NCBI GenBank assembly: GCA_009664345.1
Contig: CP043547.1
Span: 4,864,709-4,928,708 of the forward strand
DNA from: Planctomycetales bacterium 10988
Lineage (GTDB): Bacteria; Planctomycetota; Planctomycetia; Pirellulales; Pb10988
Direction of reading: 5' to 3'
Length of the DNA stretch: 64,000 bases
The notes below the pieces were generated by a model. The model was given only the letters and a program-made list of their open reading frames with translations, searched no databases and was not told the origin of the DNA. Made by a program: the position numbers and the translations under genes. Below are positions 18,484 to 26,527 of the stretch, one piece after another; position 1 is the first letter of the stretch, and each line of letters begins with the position of its first letter.

Positions 18484-21330
18484 TCAACGAATCCCCAAAC
18501 CACTGAATAGCTCATCGACCTTTTCGGATTGAGAATAAAATTCTTCCAGTTCCTCGATCCAGGCTTTTGTCTTAATAAGCCTTCCAGATTGATCATATTC
18601 GTAAGAAAATTCCTCCTCGTTTTCTTCCTCTGTATTTGCCCTCTCTTCTTCAAGCAAAGCCTGATACGTTAAGTAGACATTCTTCGCTCGCCTGTCCCCG
18701 TAAGTAAAATCTTCGGAGGAACCCGTTTCATCGTCAAGAGGATATTCGCTCGAAGTACTCGTCAGCATACTCGAAAACGGTGCCGCCAGTGGAGATAGAG
18801 ATACGGTAGTCAGTCCGCCTGTCACGAAAAGACCATCGTAGTAAGTAGAGGATCCAGAGTCGAAGTTTACAATCTCACTGATACTCATAGGATTCGAAAC
18901 ATCAAAGGCTTTTGTCTCGGGTCCTTGAGAGGGACTCATCGAAGTATCAGGTCCAGGAACAGTGAGAATATCGACATATCCATCCTGGTTAATATCTGCA
19001 GCTCCAACCCGTACGCCTCCTGTAAAACTAACGTTATAGGCATAGAAGTTTGCGATTGTACTCGCATCGTCGCCACTGAATGCTAGTACGTGAGGGCCTC
19101 CTGTTGCTCCTGCCCCTGTGATGATATCGTCGAAGCCATCGTCATCCACATCCCCTGAGGCAACATAGATACCACCTAAGAAACTGGGATCATAAGCGTA
19201 GAAATCGGTTGCATCTCCAGTAAAGTCTTCATGTTCATATTCCACTGTCATCGAATTATAGACGATACTAAATGCCTTGACGTGAGGCCCTCCGCCAGAG
19301 CCTGGTCCGGTAATGATTTCGGCATTTCCATCCCCATCCAAATCTCCACTCGCGATACGAACTCCGCCGGTGAAAGCTGGGTCATAAGCATAGAAATCCT
19401 CCAGCAAGCTTCCGTCTTCACCGCTAAACACTTTGATATGAGGTCCACCCCCGGAGTCAGGGCTTGTGATAATATCGTCGTATCCATCCCCATTTACGTC
19501 ACCGACAGCGACAAAGACTCCCACCGTAATCGCTCCGTAAGGCTCAAATACAAAGTCATCTGAGGTGCCTGGGATATCGATTAGCTCTCCGGTTTCGCTA
19601 TCGAAGACCATCACTTCCGGTGTACTCACTGACCCCGGTGCAGTGACGATATCGAGAACGCCATCCCCATTGATATCTCCAGTCGCAACGCGAACCCCGC
19701 CGGAGAAGGAAGCATAGGGTTCAAAGCTATAGGCTTCCTGACCCGTACTATCAAAAACTCGAACGAGGCTAGTCCCGCTTGTCCCCGTGTCATCTGTTCC
19801 AGTCACAATGGGAGTTGTGGATAGGTTTGCAGGAGGGTCGAGACTCCACAACTCGCGGCCATTTGTCCCATCGTTGGCTGTAAAGTATATAGTGCCATCG
19901 GCAGAAGCGATCTCAGCAGGGTAGGAACCCATGCTTCCAGTACGAATGTCCTCTATTAGCTGTGTACTGAATAAAACTCCTCCGCTAACCCAAAGTTCCT
20001 TTCCTGTGCTTCCATCGTTTGCTACAAAGAAAAGAGTGCCATCTACATTTACCAATTGTTCAGGATTAGAATCGCCGCTAGAATTAATGTCTCTTACCAG
20101 GACTGTTCCGTCGTAACTACCATTACTCTTCCAGAGCTCCCTCCCGTAGCCTGTGGCTGTAGCTGAGAAATACAGAGTGCCATTGATATTGGTAAGTTGA
20201 GCTGGCCCTGATCCAGAATATGGAGTACCGCTGTCTAAGATATCCTTGACTAATTCTGTACCTTCAGTTGTTCCGTTGCTTTTCCACAGTTCAGCGCCCA
20301 TTGAACTGTATGCATGGTTACTTCCACTAAAATATAAGGTACCGCTTACATTGGCTAAATACCTTGGTGAGGAACTCTTCGCGGTTGCACCAATTACCAC
20401 TGTGTTTATATCCTCCACGAGTACAGCTCCGGCCACTTCATCACTTCTCCAGAGCTCCTCACCATACGTTCCATCATTCGCAGCAAAGAACAGGGTACCA
20501 TTAACGTTGACCATTGATAACCCGTCTGGAAGTGTTACCGCAAGAACTGAAATTCCATTACCCGCACCACTATTGATATCCTTAACAAGATCAGCACCCG
20601 AAGAATCACTCTTCCAAAGCTCATAACCGTGAGTTCCATCATTTGCTAAAAAATAAAGGGTGTCATTTACCGCAGTTAACAACTCTTTATTTGGACCAAC
20701 GACAGAGCCAGATCCGCTTCGAATATCCTTTACAAGAGAGGTTCCGGAAGAAGTTCCATTTGTCATCCACAACTCTACACCGTGCGTTCCGTCATCCGCG
20801 AGAAAATAGAGGGTATCTTCTACTACCGTGAGTTCATACGGCTTAGACCCATAGGTTCCGGAAATAACTTTCTTAGTAAGATTTATATCCTTGACGAGAT
20901 TGGTACCTCCTGAAGTCCCGTCGCTCATCCAGAGTTCTGCCCCGTCATTTCCTTGCTCTGCAGAGAAAAATAATGTCCCATTGAAGTTAACCAGATGCTG
21001 AGGGATCGAACCTGCTGCTCCAGGCTCAATGTCTTTAACTAAAGAGACACCTGAAGAATCACTTTTCCAAAGCTCAAACCCTGAACTACCGTCGCTCGCT
21101 GAAAAGAAAAGTGTACCATTCATCTCGGTTAAAGCAGAACGGGAGTTATTTGTAATAGTAAAAATACCATCTCCGCTTGGATTTATATCGATAAGCTGTG
21201 CATCGGCAGAGAGCAATTGACGGGATTCAAGTTGTTCAAGGAGGAGAGGGGTGTCTTTTTGGGGTTGGAGCTGAGTTTGGCGGTGTTGTTCCGAACGCAA
21301 AGAGAAGAGGGTCATCCATTGCATAGTCAC
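18484..21330 (-). CDS. Giant ELWxxDGT/FG-GAP repeat surface protein 1
   Basis: 948 residues starting at a GTG (21330) or the ATG at 21324, with AGGA just upstream. Residues about 31-43 carry the planctomycete LEPR-XLL-like motif (LEQLESRQLLSAD), thought to mark exported surface proteins. Nine ELW-type repeats follow (GFELWKSD, GAELWMSDGT, GVELWMTNGT, GYELWKSD, GEELWRSD, GAELWKSNGT, GRELWKSNGS, GKELWVSGG, GRELWSLD), then five FG-GAP/VCBS-type repeats with calcium-loop wording such as GDVNGDGYDDIIT and GDLDGDGNAEIIT. The C-terminus EFYSQSEKVDELFSGLGIR matches that of the giant protein at 59.7 kb. Probably cell-surface or matrix; binding partner unknown. It stands alone and ends at a terminator. 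Confidence 0.88.
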   Translation of the reverse strand: MTMQWMTLFSLRSEQHRQTQLQPQKDTPLLLEQLESRQLLSADAQLIDINPSGDGIFTITNNSRSALTEMNGTLFFSASDGSSGFELWKSDSSGVSLVKDIEPGAAGSIPQHLVNFNGTLFFSAEQGNDGAELWMSDGTSGGTNLVKDINLTKKVISGTYGSKPYELTVVEDTLYFLADDGTHGVELWMTNGTSSGTSLVKDIRSGSGSVVGPNKELLTAVNDTLYFLANDGTHGYELWKSDSSGADLVKDINSGAGNGISVLAVTLPDGLSMVNVNGTLFFAANDGTYGEELWRSDEVAGAVLVEDINTVVIGATAKSSSPRYLANVSGTLYFSGSNHAYSSMGAELWKSNGTTEGTELVKDILDSGTPYSGSGPAQLTNINGTLYFSATATGYGRELWKSNGSYDGTVLVRDINSSGDSNPEQLVNVDGTLFFVANDGSTGKELWVSGGVLFSTQLIEDIRTGSMGSYPAEIASADGTIYFTANDGTNGRELWSLDPPANLSTTPIVTGTDDTGTSGTSLVRVFDSTGQEAYSFEPYASFSGGVRVATGDINGDGVLDIVTAPGSVSTPEVMVFDSETGELIDIPGTSDDFVFEPYGAITVGVFVAVGDVNGDGYDDIITSPDSGGGPHIKVFSGEDGSLLEDFYAYDPAFTGGVRIASGDLDGDGNAEIITGPGSGGGPHVKAFSIVYNSMTVEYEHEDFTGDATDFYAYDPSFLGGIYVASGDVDDDGFDDIITGAGATGGPHVLAFSGDDASTIANFYAYNVSFTGGVRVGAADINQDGYVDILTVPGPDTSMSPSQGPETKAFDVSNPMSISEIVNFDSGSSTYYDGLFVTGGLTTVSLSPLAAPFSSMLTSTSSEYPLDDETGSSEDFTYGDRRAKNVYLTYQALLEEERANTEEENEEEFSYEYDQSGRLIKTKAWIEELEEFYSQSEKVDELFSGLGIR

Positions 21331-22063
21331 ATCATCCTGTAAAAGAACTAGATAGAAAGCGTAGGGGGAAGTCCCTAACTAGCAACAGGATCATATACCG
21401 ATGGCTCGACAGAGAAAAGCACTTTATTCAATTTTTTCGCAAAATAAATTAGCTATAAAAATCAAATATTTTCATTATTATTCAGAGAATACTTCAACCT
21501 CCCTAAAGAGGATACTTGAATATTTCTGCCGATAATCTAGTAAGGTTCGTGGCGCCTCGACCTAAGTTGATGAAGGAGATACATCTACAACTTTTAGGAG
21601 TTATTGGTTCTGTAAAAAAACCTCTTTATTTTTGGTGCGATAAAGGTGTTTCAATAAAACCTTTCAGGGGGGGTAATTGGTAAAATTCAAAAAACACTTT
21701 TTATTTCTAGGTTTCAAATATTTTTTTGAAACCAGAAAAATGATCCATCGTTTGCCAAATTGTCCCTCGACAATTCTGCTAGCAAGTCGACTCTAGCAAA
21801 TGAGGGAGCTTAGTGCAGAAGCTTCGTTCGAAAGGTATCCTTCTGGTAATGTCCACTCCGTCAAAAGGGATAGAACAAAGAGACTGGGCAAGAAGTCCGG
21901 AATGAAAATTTAGCAAATATGCGGACAAATGATTGCAATTGGCTCTGAAGCGTTGAGAATTAGCAGAAAAGTTTGATAGGATTGTGAACCTTTTGACCGG
22001 CTCAGTGGTTTTTACTTTCACACGCGAGTCGATTCGTTACGTCTTTCTGCTGAGGGTTGGATT
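21331..22063. other. 733-nt A/T-rich spacer between divergent genes
   Basis: No convincing gene. It contains A/T-tract motifs at 21414-21425 (AAAAGCACTTTA) and 21689-21702 (AAAAAACACTTTTT), several poly-T runs, and presumably promoters for the ELW gene (leftward) and the DUF1353 gene (rightward). Short frames inside it have no ribosome site and no recognisable content. Confidence 0.5.
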
Positions 22064-22729
22064 GTGCAACGAGCATTACCTTATTTATTTGTGATCGTTA
22101 GCTTCCTGCTGGGAATTGCTATAGGACAAGTCGTCGATTGGGCTCCGACCGCCGTGTCCTCCGATGATCGCTGGGGGGCTTTTGCGAACTCGCCCAAGGT
22201 CGAGCTATTGGGCGATGGGGAACTGCTACGCCTGACGGAAGATTTCGCCTATGTCGATCCGCGCGGCAAAATGTGGGTTGCCAAGAAAGATACCTTGGTG
22301 AATGGGGCATCGATTCCTCGGGTCTTCTGGACGATCATTGGATCGCCGATGCGTGGAAAGTATCGCAACGCGGCCATCGTGCATGATGAGGCTTGTTTCA
22401 GCACCACTGAAACTTGGGAAGATTCGCATAAAATGTTTTATGAGGCATGCCGATGTGGGGGAGTGTCAGAAAAGAAAGCCAAGTTAATGTATGCCGCTGT
22501 TTATCATTACGGTCCACGTTGGGAATTAAATAAACGTTTAGAAACAAGAGAACATACCGAAGACGGGAAAACCTTTTCTTTCCAAGTGGCAGAGTATGAC
22601 TCCGAATCGATCGAAACGCCGGAAGTGAGTATGGAAGTGTGTGAAAAGATCAAAGCATTTATTGAAAGTGAAAACCCTTCCCTCGATGAAATAGAAAATA
22701 TCGATCCTAAAACTTGGGAAGATAATTAG
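22064..22729 (+). CDS. DUF1353 family protein with N-terminal membrane anchor
   Basis: 221 residues from a GTG at 22064 with GAGGG about eight bases upstream. Residues 5-24 form a signal or anchor helix. The DUF1353 core follows: DTLVNGASIPRVFWTIIGSP, then YRNAAIVHDEACF and YHYGPRW. DUF1353 proteins are small, of unknown function, and frequently phage- or envelope-associated; the conserved HD of VHDEAC hints at a metal or catalytic role but that is speculative. The C-terminal 60 residues are acidic and not conserved in the family. It converges on the fliA-type sigma gene through a shared terminator. Confidence 0.82.
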   Translation: MQRALPYLFVIVSFLLGIAIGQVVDWAPTAVSSDDRWGAFANSPKVELLGDGELLRLTEDFAYVDPRGKMWVAKKDTLVNGASIPRVFWTIIGSPMRGKYRNAAIVHDEACFSTTETWEDSHKMFYEACRCGGVSEKKAKLMYAAVYHYGPRWELNKRLETREHTEDGKTFSFQVAEYDSESIETPEVSMEVCEKIKAFIESENPSLDEIENIDPKTWEDN

Positions 22730-22780
22730 AATATAGAAAAAGTTTTTGCACTTTATATAGCTCTATAAATATCAATAAAA

Positions 22781-22816
22781 AACGCGGGCCGTGAAGTGTC
22801 AGGCCCGCGTTTTTTA
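22781..22816. terminator. Bidirectional Rho-independent terminator
   Basis: A perfect 10-bp stem AACGCGGGCC (22781-22790) with GGCCCGCGTT (22802-22811), an 11-nt loop, A-run before and T-run after. It is placed to stop both the DUF1353 gene (plus) and the fliA-type gene (minus). Confidence 0.92.
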
Positions 22817-22872
22817 GTTTTTAAATTTTTTAGCGATTCGGCATTCAACCATTTTATTCTATTTAAAATTGT

Positions 22873-23658
22873 TTAATGAGAGCCGAATTCAGGGCGGCGG
22901 CGGCCGAGTTGCGATTGAAGGCGATTGACAATCGAACTGTGCATTTGGCTGACGCGGCTTTCGGAAAGATCGAGCGTGGCTCCGATTTCCTTCATCGTCA
23001 ATTCTTCATAATAATAAAGAATGATGATTAGGCGTTCGTTGCGGTTCAGCCCTTTGGTAACCAGTCGCATGAGGTCTTCTTTCTGGATACGACGAGTCGG
23101 GTCTTCCCCTTTTTTGTCTTCCAGAATATCGATCTCGCGGACGTCTTTATAACTGTCCGTCTCGTACCATTTCTTGTTGAGACTGATCAAGTTGACCGCG
23201 TTGGCCTCTTGCATCATCTTTTCCAATTCAGGAACGGAGATTTGCAAGTATTCGGCGAGTTCATTCTCATTCGGCTGGCGGCCATGACGGGCTTCGAGTG
23301 TTTTGAGGGCTTCGTTGAGCTTGCTCGCTTTGGAACGAACCAGTCGTGGAACCCAGTCCATCGTGCGAAGTTCATCGAGCATCGCCCCACGAATCCGCGG
23401 CACGCAGTAGGTTTCGAATTTGACTCCACGAGAGAGATCAAACGAGTCGATCGCGTCCATGAGTCCGAACACGCCGGCTGAGATCAAGTCGTCTAGCTCA
23501 ACCCCTTCGGGCAAGCGTGCCCAAATTCGTTCGCCATTATATTTGACAAGGGGCAGATAGATTTCGATCAGCCGGTTGCGCATTGATTGACTTGTGGGAT
23601 CACCTTTATATGCGACCCAGAGCTCTTTTACATCTTCCGGCGCAACCTTGGTTGCCAT
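22873..23658 (-). CDS. fliA: FliA/WhiG-family sigma factor (sigma-28 type)
   Basis: 261 residues; ATG with GGAGGG upstream. Region 2 at about 20-100 (RNRLIEIYLPLVKYNGERIW, DLISAGVFGLMDAIDSFDLS, FETYCVPRIRGAMLDELRTM), region 3 about 105-170 and region 4 about 195-255 (NERLIIILYYYEELTMKEIG, LSESRVSQMHSSI). DWVPRLVR is diagnostic of the FliA/WhiG family, which directs transcription of late flagellar and motility genes. It lies 581 nt downstream of flhG on the same strand, so it belongs to the flagellar neighbourhood but probably has its own promoter. It ends at the bidirectional terminator. Confidence 0.95.
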   Translation of the reverse strand: MATKVAPEDVKELWVAYKGDPTSQSMRNRLIEIYLPLVKYNGERIWARLPEGVELDDLISAGVFGLMDAIDSFDLSRGVKFETYCVPRIRGAMLDELRTMDWVPRLVRSKASKLNEALKTLEARHGRQPNENELAEYLQISVPELEKMMQEANAVNLISLNKKWYETDSYKDVREIDILEDKKGEDPTRRIQKEDLMRLVTKGLNRNERLIIILYYYEELTMKEIGATLDLSESRVSQMHSSIVNRLQSQLGRRRPEFGSH

Positions 23659-24239
23659 AGAACCCTCCGTGGTTTGGTAGTCCGTCCCCAGGGGATGAGA
23701 AAACGACGTTCACTGTCCAGTTCCTTGGACCGCGAATTCGCGTCGTTTTTCGTAAATTAAATTGAACGCATCGTCGTGAGCGAGTGAATTCGCTGCCTGC
23801 GATTTCTTAGAGTTTGTGGTCAAACGTTGCTTGAAAGCCACCTTCTTCAAGTGCCTAACTAGAACCTGTCGTGTTTTGACTACTGGCTCGTGGTTGCGTC
23901 TGATCTTTTGTTGAAAAGTCGGAGCGTGCAGGGCAAGGTATGGAAACCTTCTCGACGCGACGTTCCCAATGAAGTGAAATGCCGCATACAACCGTTTACA
24001 TTATTTATGTATCGGTCCAGCGGTCTGTCAGAATTGAATGCTTTTTTGAAAATAGAATCATCGATTTTCGTCTTCCTTCCTCGTTATCGTCCCGAGACTG
24101 GGGGTTTCTCCAAATCGTTTTCTGAAAAATTGTTCGTTCCAGAGCGTTTTTTCAAGGATATCCGTTATAGAAGTCGTGGTCTGCTTGTTGTTATCACAAT
24201 GTCTTATAATGGATTGTGGTTTGTATTCTATTTTGTCCT
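23659..24239. other. 581-nt spacer between flhG and fliA
   Basis: No gene supported. Apart from the presumed fliA promoter it holds one copy of a diverged repeat (23816-23889) that begins GTGGTCAAACGTTGC. Short frames here lack ribosome sites and recognisable sequence. Confidence 0.5.
23816..23889 (+). repeat. Diverged GTGGTCAAAC repeat, copy 1
   Basis: Begins GTGGTCAAACGTTGC. The first 40 bases align without gaps to 59566-59605 with 31 identities, and similarity continues through a shared TGAC...GGCTC end. It lies 158 nt upstream of fliA. Function unknown. Confidence 0.6.
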
Positions 24240-25160
24240 CTAGTAAGCCCCTTCGCGATTTCTCGCCGTGGTTGATGACGACGAGGCTGCCGGCGGCGTT
24301 CGTCTTTCTTGGCTTAATGATTTGCGAGGTTGACAGGCCCATCCTTCCAATAAGGTCTGAGCCATGGCCTCCAGTTGCGTTGCGGCAATCGCGTCCCGAT
24401 AGGAAAGTACTAAGGGAAGGCGATCTCGCAAAGCCCGATTTGCCGAAGAATCGAAAGAAATTTTCCCTGCGGCTTGCAATGAACGACCTAAGAAGCGTTG
24501 GCAGCAGAGGTTCAATCGCTGAACAACTTGTTCGGCTTCCCGCTCATCCGGTGATTGATTGACGCAGACGCCCAGCCAAGACGGTCGGTCCTCAAGCACC
24601 AAAAACTTCGCCGCGGCATAGGTATCCATCACCGAAACCGGGTCCGTCGTCGTCACGAGGAGCAGCCCATCGGAGGCCTCAACGAATCGCCGAGACCGCG
24701 GGCTGAGTCCACTTCCTAGGTCAATCAGAATCGTTTCGACATGCTTTCCCAAGGAGTACAACTGCTGCAACAGCCGGTCTTCGGACTCTACCGAACTACT
24801 CGCACGATCACCCGGCACCCAGCGACCAGGAAGTACCTGAATCCCGCCGGGGCCTGGTTGAAGGACTTCATGGACGCCATACCGACCGTTGAGTACATCG
24901 ATCAAGGTGCCGCGATCTTCCTGCAATTGGCAAAAGGCCGCGAGGTCGGAACCTTGAAAATCGGCATCCACCAAGAGGAGACGATTCCCCAACTCCGCGA
25001 GGGCTACGGCGAGGTTCGTCGCCACCGTGGTGGTCCCGACGCCTCCTTTCCCGCCGAGAATGGCCAGGATCTTCGGAGCATCAGGCGGCGGACCGGAACG
25101 CGGTTCACGGCGTACCAACTGACGCAGGAAGTCGGCTTGATCTGGTTGTGTTGGGTCCAT
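24240..25160 (-). CDS. flhG: FlhG (YlxH) MinD-like ATPase, flagellar number regulator
   Basis: 306 residues. The N-terminus has DQADFLRQLV, the DQAxxLR activation helix by which FlhG stimulates the FlhF GTPase. The nucleotide loop KGGVGTTT (38-45) has the MinD signature Lys but Thr in place of the usual second Lys. LLVDADFQGSDLA and TILIDLGSG are the other switch/Walker segments. It sets flagellar number and placement at the membrane with FlhF. The gene follows flhF with a 100-nt gap that holds an A/T-tract motif. A Ser/Thr/Pro-rich basic tail of about 25 residues ends the protein. Confidence 0.92.
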   Translation of the reverse strand: MDPTQPDQADFLRQLVRREPRSGPPPDAPKILAILGGKGGVGTTTVATNLAVALAELGNRLLLVDADFQGSDLAAFCQLQEDRGTLIDVLNGRYGVHEVLQPGPGGIQVLPGRWVPGDRASSSVESEDRLLQQLYSLGKHVETILIDLGSGLSPRSRRFVEASDGLLLVTTTDPVSVMDTYAAAKFLVLEDRPSWLGVCVNQSPDEREAEQVVQRLNLCCQRFLGRSLQAAGKISFDSSANRALRDRLPLVLSYRDAIAATQLEAMAQTLLEGWACQPRKSLSQERRTPPAASSSSTTARNREGAY

Positions 25161-25221
25161 CTGTCTTCTCTATCCCTTACCGGGAAAGCCATTATCGCTG
25201 TATACTAAAAGGATTACTTAC

Positions 25222-25235
25222 AAAAAGTAGTTTTT
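25222..25235. repeat. A-tract/T-tract motif in flhF-flhG spacer
   Basis: AAAAAGTAGTTTTT, followed by GG as in the copies between flhA and flhF. It is the most conspicuous element in the 100-nt gap. Confidence 0.5.
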
Positions 25236-25260
25236 GGTTTTTGCGGTGACCTTTGTTTAC

Positions 25261-26442
25261 TTATCCAAAACTTGCGTGTTCCATGCCGAGCATCAATCGT
25301 GAAAGCCGACGGGCGTTGCCGGTTTCGATGTCATCGGGGACGCGCTGCCCGGTCGTCACGTAACGGAGTGGCAAACGGCTTTGACGCACAAGTGGGAAAA
25401 GATTCCCCAAGCCGGTCGCTTCATCGAGCTTCGTAACGATCAGGCCATCGGTGCCGACCGAACCAAACCGTTCGGCCGTTCGCTGAAGACTACCAGCAGA
25501 GGCAACCCCACTGAGCACCAGCAGGACTTCATCGACATCCGCTTCGCTCAAGAAGACCTTGAGTTCTTGAATCTTGACCTCATCGCGAGGGCTACGACCG
25601 GCGGTATCCATCAAGACCAAATCCAGATGGGAGAAAGACTGCACGGCTTCCCGCATTTCTCGCGGCGTGGCGACGACTTTCATCGGCAAGTCAATGATGT
25701 CGGCGTACGTTCTTAGTTGCTCAACGGCGGCGATGCGGTAGGTATCGACGGTTATGAGTCCGACCCGAAGCTGCTCACGAAGTCGGAATTGTGCCGCAAG
25801 CTTGGCGATGGTCGTCGTCTTCCCAACTCCAGTGGGACCAACCAAGGCAACGGTGTGGCACTTACCCGAGGTTCCTCGGATCGGGCCTCCGATCTGAATT
25901 TCTTCTTCGAGCAAGCCCGCCAAGACTTCCTTGACCTGATCGGGATCATTGAGCACTTCGCCCGAGGCCTCCGTCCGGACCCACTCGACCAACTCCCTGG
26001 CAAGGGTCTCTTCGAAATCGGATTCGATGAGATCGGCAAAGAGTTGAAACAGCTGTTCGGGAATTTCATTGCCGCTGGGGGTGCGACTGCGTTGACAGAG
26101 CGTTTCGACCAAGGACTGCAATTCGGAAAGCTGTTGACTTAGCTCCCCCGGTGACGCCGGATTGTCCCCGGATGAAGAGGAGAACGGAGAATCGCATCCT
26201 AACCCTTGGCCATTGGAAGTTTCTTGGCTAATAGCTTCTTGCATCGGTGCGGGCAAACGGCTGGGGACATTCACCTCGACCGAGGCGGTCACTTCCACCT
26301 GCTTGATGCCGGGAATCCAACGCAACAGGCGATTGCCGGTCAGCTCTCGCGTGTGCAAGATCACGGCCTGTTCCCCGAGATCGCGCCGCACCTGGCTGAG
26401 TGCTTCCTGCATCGTGGTAGCTCGATACGTGCGAATGTCCAT
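25261..26442 (-). CDS. flhF: FlhF, SRP-type GTPase for flagellar placement
   Basis: 393 residues. The N-terminal B domain (MDIRTYRATTMQEALSQVRR) and a low-complexity linker (about 70-100) lead into the NG domain: P-loop GPTGVGKTT (202-210), VDTYRIAAVEQLRTYADIID, DTAGRSPRD and TKLDEA. This matches FlhF, which recruits the first flagellar basal-body components to the cell pole and forms a complex with FlhG. It sits between flhA and flhG in the usual order. The 85-nt gap to flhA carries twin A/T-tract motifs. Confidence 0.96.
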   Translation of the reverse strand: MDIRTYRATTMQEALSQVRRDLGEQAVILHTRELTGNRLLRWIPGIKQVEVTASVEVNVPSRLPAPMQEAISQETSNGQGLGCDSPFSSSSGDNPASPGELSQQLSELQSLVETLCQRSRTPSGNEIPEQLFQLFADLIESDFEETLARELVEWVRTEASGEVLNDPDQVKEVLAGLLEEEIQIGGPIRGTSGKCHTVALVGPTGVGKTTTIAKLAAQFRLREQLRVGLITVDTYRIAAVEQLRTYADIIDLPMKVVATPREMREAVQSFSHLDLVLMDTAGRSPRDEVKIQELKVFLSEADVDEVLLVLSGVASAGSLQRTAERFGSVGTDGLIVTKLDEATGLGNLFPLVRQSRLPLRYVTTGQRVPDDIETGNARRLSRLMLGMEHASFG

Positions 26443-26484
26443 TCTCTCAATCCTTCGTTCGATACTCGCGATTGGTTTTAACTT

Positions 26485-26524
26485 GAAAAGTGTTTTTTGG
26501 AATCAATTAAAAAAGTGTTTTTTA
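26485..26524. repeat. Twin A-tract/T-tract motifs in flhA-flhF spacer
   Basis: AAAAGTGTTTTTT at 26486-26498 and AAAAAAGTGTTTTTT at 26508-26522, nearly filling the gap between the flhA stop and flhF start. Being so close together they are the clearest pair of this motif. Confidence 0.55.
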
Positions 26525-26527
26525 CAT

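Noticed and set aside
21331..22063. Possible small gene in the A/T-rich spacer (81-codon frame near 21.8-22.0 kb)
   Set aside because: No ribosome site, atypical composition and no recognisable product.
24058..24342. Short frame overlapping the flhG 3' end
   Set aside because: Overlaps the flhG coding end and has no start signal or family features.
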